Below are positions 7,113-9,363 of a stretch of DNA of 9,363 bases, in pieces (within the stretch, counting starts at the first letter, position 1; every line of letters starts with the position of its first letter). The notes under the pieces are model-generated. The model was not told the DNA's origin and made no database searches. It was given only the letters and a program-made list of their open reading frames with translations. The stretch is from CAZVEE01 sp964625525 (lineage in GTDB: Bacteria; Pseudomonadota; Alphaproteobacteria; JAJFIK01). The DNA is taken from contig CAZVEE010000111.1 of NCBI GenBank assembly GCA_964625525.1, forward strand, positions 1-9,363, given 5' to 3'. The position numbers and the translations under genes were made by a program.

Positions 7113-8492
7113 ATGGGGGCGAGAATGGTGGCCATGCGTTTAGCGGCCTGGATTGTTGGCTGCGCCTTTTTGGTCGTAGCAGCGCAGGGTGTTTCAGCAG
7201 CGCAAGAGAGCACTGCAAACGCCGGCGCAAGCACCGGCCCACGTACCGGGAATGTGATCTTCTTTCATCCGGACGGCAGTTCCAGCACCCATTGGGCGGC
7301 CGCTCGGATATTGCGCCACGGTCCCGATGGCGCGCTTCATTGGGATCGCTTGCCGGCACTTGGCGTGTATGCGGGGCATACATCTGACAGTTTGACCAGT
7401 TCCTCCCATGGTGGTGCGACGATCCATGCCTATGGTGTGAAAGTGGTGCGCGATAGCTTTGGCCAGAACGGCACAGAGCCGGTGATCGCGGCATCGGGCA
7501 AGCCCATGTCGATCATGGAAGAGGCGCTGGCGGCGGGTAAATCAGTCGGATTGATCCAGAGCGGCCACTTGGCGGAACCGGGCACGGCAGGGTTTCTGGC
7601 CTCCGTTGATGCGCGGGCCATGCGCGACGAGATTGCGGCGCAGCTGATGACGTCCGGCGCGCAGGTTTTGCTGGCGGGTGGTGAACGGTATCTGCGGCCC
7701 GCGGGCGCGGATGGCGTGCACGGGCCGGGGGAGCGGGACGATGGCCGCGACTTGATTGCCGAAGCGCGTGCGGCCGGCTACACCGTTGCCTTTCGACTCG
7801 AAGAGTTGGAAGCGCTCGACCTGACCGAGGTGGATAAGTTGCTCGGCGTTTTCGCCTGGGCGGACACCTATAATGCGGCGAGCGAAGAGGATAACGCGGA
7901 AAGTGGGCTCCCGGCGTATGATCCCGATGCGCCCACTCTTGCCGCCATGGCTGAGGCTGCTCTGACCATTCTCTCGCGCAATCCGAACGGCTTTCTCCTG
8001 GTCGCGGAGGAAGAAGGGACGGATAATCTGGGCAACTCGAACAATGCGTCCGGCACGTTAGAGGCGCTTTTGCGTGCGGATGACGCGGTGGGTGTGTTCT
8101 CGCAATTTGTCGATACTCATCCGGACACGCTGTTAATCATGGCGGCGGATTCAAATGCTGGTGGCATGACATTGGTTGGACCGTCTGCTGCGGAGATTAC
8201 GCGTCTCATCCCCGACGGTGTGCTGCCCCCCCGCATGAGAAATGGGGCCCCTCTAGACGGCGTGGCAGGGGCCGGCACGGCACCCTTTGTCAGTGGGCCG
8301 GATATCCATGGCGTGACCCACCGCTTCGGCATTTCCTGGTCTGGGTTTTCGGATGTGTCCGGCGGCGTGCTCGTGCGGGCCAAAGGTATGAACGCGGACA
8401 AAGTTGAACCGTTGCTTCAGAATACGACACTCTACGATTTGATGTATGTGACGCTGTTCGGCATGCCCCCGGAGGAGGCTGCGGAGCGGTAG
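7113..8492 (+). CDS. Exported alkaline-phosphatase-fold protein with altered metal sites
   Basis: This 459-residue protein has an N-terminal signal peptide (hydrophobic core about 9-24, cleavage near VSA|AQ) and the order of motifs seen in the PhoA-type alkaline phosphatase family. These are NVIFFHPDGSSS (Asp54), a nucleophile-like block SSHGGATIHAYGVK with Ser98 at the place of the catalytic serine, GLIQSGHLAEPGTAGF, LLVAEEEGTDNLGN (Glu299, Asp304), LIMAADSNAGGM (Asp346) and a C-terminal GGVLVRAKG. Against E. coli PhoA by eye, several ligand positions differ: Asp101 becomes Ser97, His331 becomes Asn308, His370 becomes Ser347, and the His412 position is Asp414 or a neighbour. The family member therefore may have weak, altered or no phosphomonoesterase activity. 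The start at 7113 is the longest choice; ATGs at 7125 and 7134 are also possible, and no strong ribosome binding site decides. It is divergent from the operon and probably unrelated to it. It also appears richer in G+C than the operon genes. Confidence 0.85.
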   Translation: MGARMVAMRLAAWIVGCAFLVVAAQGVSAAQESTANAGASTGPRTGNVIFFHPDGSSSTHWAAARILRHGPDGALHWDRLPALGVYAGHTSDSLTSSSHGGATIHAYGVKVVRDSFGQNGTEPVIAASGKPMSIMEEALAAGKSVGLIQSGHLAEPGTAGFLASVDARAMRDEIAAQLMTSGAQVLLAGGERYLRPAGADGVHGPGERDDGRDLIAEARAAGYTVAFRLEELEALDLTEVDKLLGVFAWADTYNAASEEDNAESGLPAYDPDAPTLAAMAEAALTILSRNPNGFLLVAEEEGTDNLGNSNNASGTLEALLRADDAVGVFSQFVDTHPDTLLIMAADSNAGGMTLVGPSAAEITRLIPDGVLPPRMRNGAPLDGVAGAGTAPFVSGPDIHGVTHRFGISWSGFSDVSGGVLVRAKGMNADKVEPLLQNTTLYDLMYVTLFGMPPEEAAER

Positions 8493-8544
8493 TGAATGGG
8501 TGGTTTGGTGGGGCTCATGGTTTCACTAGGACAGGCGTCGGTCT

Positions 8545-8562
8545 AGGGGCGCATGTGCCCCT
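8545..8562 (+). terminator. Small G+C-rich hairpin after the phosphatase-like gene
   Basis: AGGGGC and GCCCCT (8545-8550 and 8557-8562) pair around GCATGT, about 50 bp after the stop. There is no T-run, so the terminator call is tentative. Confidence 0.25.
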
Positions 8563-8593
8563 GGGCCCGCCTTGGGTCCAGGCGCGGGCGGCG

Positions 8594-8662
8594 TTGGCCG
8601 AGCCCCATCCGGGAGCACAACCTGCGCGGCCATCTGACCTTGTCATCGGATTGGCCGAGCCC
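8594..8662. repeat. 12-bp direct repeat pair
   Basis: TTGGCCGAGCCC occurs at 8594-8605 and 8651-8662, 57 bp apart, in the non-coding stretch between the phosphatase-like gene and the convergent 72-residue gene. No function is apparent. Confidence 0.45.
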
Positions 8663-8688
8663 ACCGTGTCACGATGGCTGAGCCTCAC

Positions 8689-8907
8689 TCATGGTCGCAT
8701 GAACATGTAATCAGCATCAGGATCGATGTTCTCCGCGATGCTGATGATTTGCCGGGAGGCTTCTTCCACGCTGTGGTCGCGCATCAGGGCTTCTCCGACG
8801 AGATAGATGAAGGCGCGCACTGTGGCGTCGCGGCTCTGCTGACTCGCGGCTGCTTGCGCGAGGGCGGCTTCGAAATGGTGGCGGGCAATGTCGGACGGCG
8901 TGGTCAT
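8689..8907 (-). CDS. Small conserved-looking protein of 72 residues
   Basis: The protein is 72 residues long, helical, and has no signal peptide, membrane helix or cysteine. It ends in SIAENIDPDADYMFMRP. From memory, short uncharacterised alphaproteobacterial proteins share a tail like NLDPDEDYxFMRP, so this is probably a conserved family member, but no function is known to me. The start at 8907 is chosen because GAAGGAAG lies 5 nt upstream. The same frame stays open to 9216, but that extension runs through the dispersed repeat at 9077-9123 and has low-quality composition. The gene is convergent with the phosphatase-like gene and stands alone. Confidence 0.72.
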   Translation of the reverse strand: MTTPSDIARHHFEAALAQAAASQQSRDATVRAFIYLVGEALMRDHSVEEASRQIISIAENIDPDADYMFMRP

Positions 8908-8912
8908 GAGCG

Positions 8913-8920
8913 CTTCCTTC
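8913..8920 (-). promoter_or_regulatory. Ribosome binding site that sets the start at 8907
   Basis: On the minus strand GAAGGAAG ends 5 nt before the ATG at 8907. It supports the 72-residue product against the 175-residue open frame that begins at 9216. Confidence 0.65.
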
Positions 8921-9076
8921 GCTGATCGATCAATGAGACCCGTGAGAGATGGCCAGAGTCTAACCGCACCAGACTGCCATGCGCGACAGCAAGTCATTTT
9001 GATCTGACCCTGGTCGAGCGGTTGCTTCCCGGGCACAGACGCCATCACCTGTGCCGTGCTCTCGGTCGTTGGCTTG

Positions 9077-9123
9077 GCGCTTTTGGGGCGGAAAACCGCC
9101 CACGCTTTTCCTGAAGGCGCTCC
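9077..9123. repeat. Dispersed palindromic repeat, right copy (inverted)
   Basis: Read on the minus strand this stretch matches the element at 54-100 at 41 of 47 positions, including the uninterrupted shared blocks TTCAGGAAAAG and GCGGTTTTCCGCCC. Its outer arms pair less well than those of the left copy, so it looks the more decayed of the two. Confidence 0.75.
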
Positions 9124-9277
9124 AGCGGGGAGGATACAGCTTCTCGTCCAGTCGCCATGGCTCGTAAGGGCTTTAAGCGGTTTGACCCCGTCCAGCTTGC
9201 CCGTATAAGCCGCCACGCCGCATTGCCCCGTGGCGTGCGGACAGGCTGGGTCTGATTGGTGTATTGTTTTCTGTTGG

Positions 9278-9316
9278 CAAAAAGAAGCGAGGCTCTCCGT
9301 TGGGGAGAGCCTCGCT
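9278..9316 (-). terminator. Intrinsic terminator for a minus-strand gene entering from the right
   Basis: AGCGAGGCTCTCC (9286-9298) and GGAGAGCCTCGCT (9304-9316) form a perfect 13-bp stem with a 5-nt loop. On the minus strand the stem is followed by TCTTTTTGCC, a proper U-run. On the plus strand there is none. It therefore ends transcription coming from beyond position 9363 towards the left. Confidence 0.8.
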
Positions 9317-9336
9317 GTGGTTCGGATTTGCCTGCC

Positions 9337-9363
9337 TTAAGGTGGTGCGGCGGCGGCCTTTAG
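9337..9363 (-). CDS. Probable 3' end of a gene continuing beyond the window
   Basis: On the minus strand the last bases read LKAAAAPP followed by TAA at 9339-9337. A strong intrinsic terminator begins 20 bp further on, which is what one expects after the last gene of a transcript. Only eight codons are visible, so the frame is not certain and the product cannot be named. Confidence 0.38.
   Translation of the reverse strand, partial: LKAAAAPP

Larger units (their letters stand above)
8908..9336. other. Non-coding stretch near the right edge
   Basis: These about 430 bp hold the ribosome binding site of the 72-residue gene, the inverted copy of the dispersed repeat (9077-9123) and a minus-strand terminator (9278-9316). 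Reading frames crossing it are short or pass through the repeat. No RNA gene was recognised. Confidence 0.55.

Noticed and set aside
6778..7494. A 238-residue minus-strand open frame.
   Set aside because: Its first half is antisense to the start of the phosphatase-like gene and its second half is antisense to the IS630-like relic. The composition is rich in Arg, Ser, Pro and His, typical of a shadow frame.
8492..8710. A 72-residue plus-strand frame starting at a GTG that overlaps the phosphatase stop.
   Set aside because: The sequence is G+C-rich and includes a hairpin and a 12-bp direct repeat. It has no well-spaced ribosome binding site and runs into the convergent gene.
8908..9216. N-terminal extension of the 72-residue gene to 175 residues.
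   Set aside because: The extension reads through the dispersed repeat, while a clear ribosome binding site supports the internal start at 8907.
9157..9255. A 32-codon plus-strand frame beginning MARKGFKRF.
   Set aside because: It is very short and has no properly spaced ribosome binding site or recognisable family.
1..9363. CRISPR array or tRNA/rRNA genes.
   Set aside because: No regularly spaced repeats were seen. The one GGTTCGAAC-like match, near 5533, is inside the secreted-protein gene and has no tRNA arms around it.

Overview
This window reads as a draft-assembly fragment from an alphaproteobacterium. The evidence is moderate to high G+C, a dispersed palindromic repeat of a style common in that class (positions 54-100, with an inverted copy at 9077-9123), and a 72-residue protein ending in a DPDADYMFMRP-type tail. 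A Hyphomonadaceae/Maricaulales-like origin is a guess from general style. A run of exactly 100 N at 2131-2230 marks a scaffold gap that lies inside a gene.

Layout: positions 1-279 are non-coding and hold the palindromic repeat plus a perfect 16-bp inverted repeat. Positions 280-6612 are one compact four-gene, minus-strand operon. In order of transcription it encodes a secreted 693-residue protein, a membrane-anchored P-loop GTPase of about 870 residues, and two single-pass membrane proteins of 304 and 214 residues. The genes are separated by 44 bp, a 4-bp overlap and 32 bp. Positions 6613-7112 form a 500-bp intergenic region with a possible promoter for the operon and a relic of an IS630-type transposase C-terminus. 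Positions 7113-8492 (plus strand) encode an exported alkaline-phosphatase-fold protein in which several metal-ligand positions are substituted. A 72-residue minus-strand gene follows at 8689-8907. The right edge holds the inverted repeat copy, a good minus-strand intrinsic terminator, and probably the last codons of a gene that continues outside the window.

How the genes may work together: the operon is the candidate undescribed system. The GTPase has visible G1, G3, G4 and probable G5 motifs in an N-terminal cytoplasmic domain, then one membrane helix, then a long, helical, cysteine-rich exterior part. Its two downstream partners have the same plan: a cysteine-free N-terminal part, one membrane helix, and a cysteine-containing C-terminal part. 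The first gene encodes a protein with a signal peptide and four cysteines in the mature chain. Together they suggest an inner-membrane complex in which a cytoplasmic GTPase is coupled to periplasmic modules and a large periplasmic partner. I could not assign the set to a named system; the substrate and purpose are unknown.
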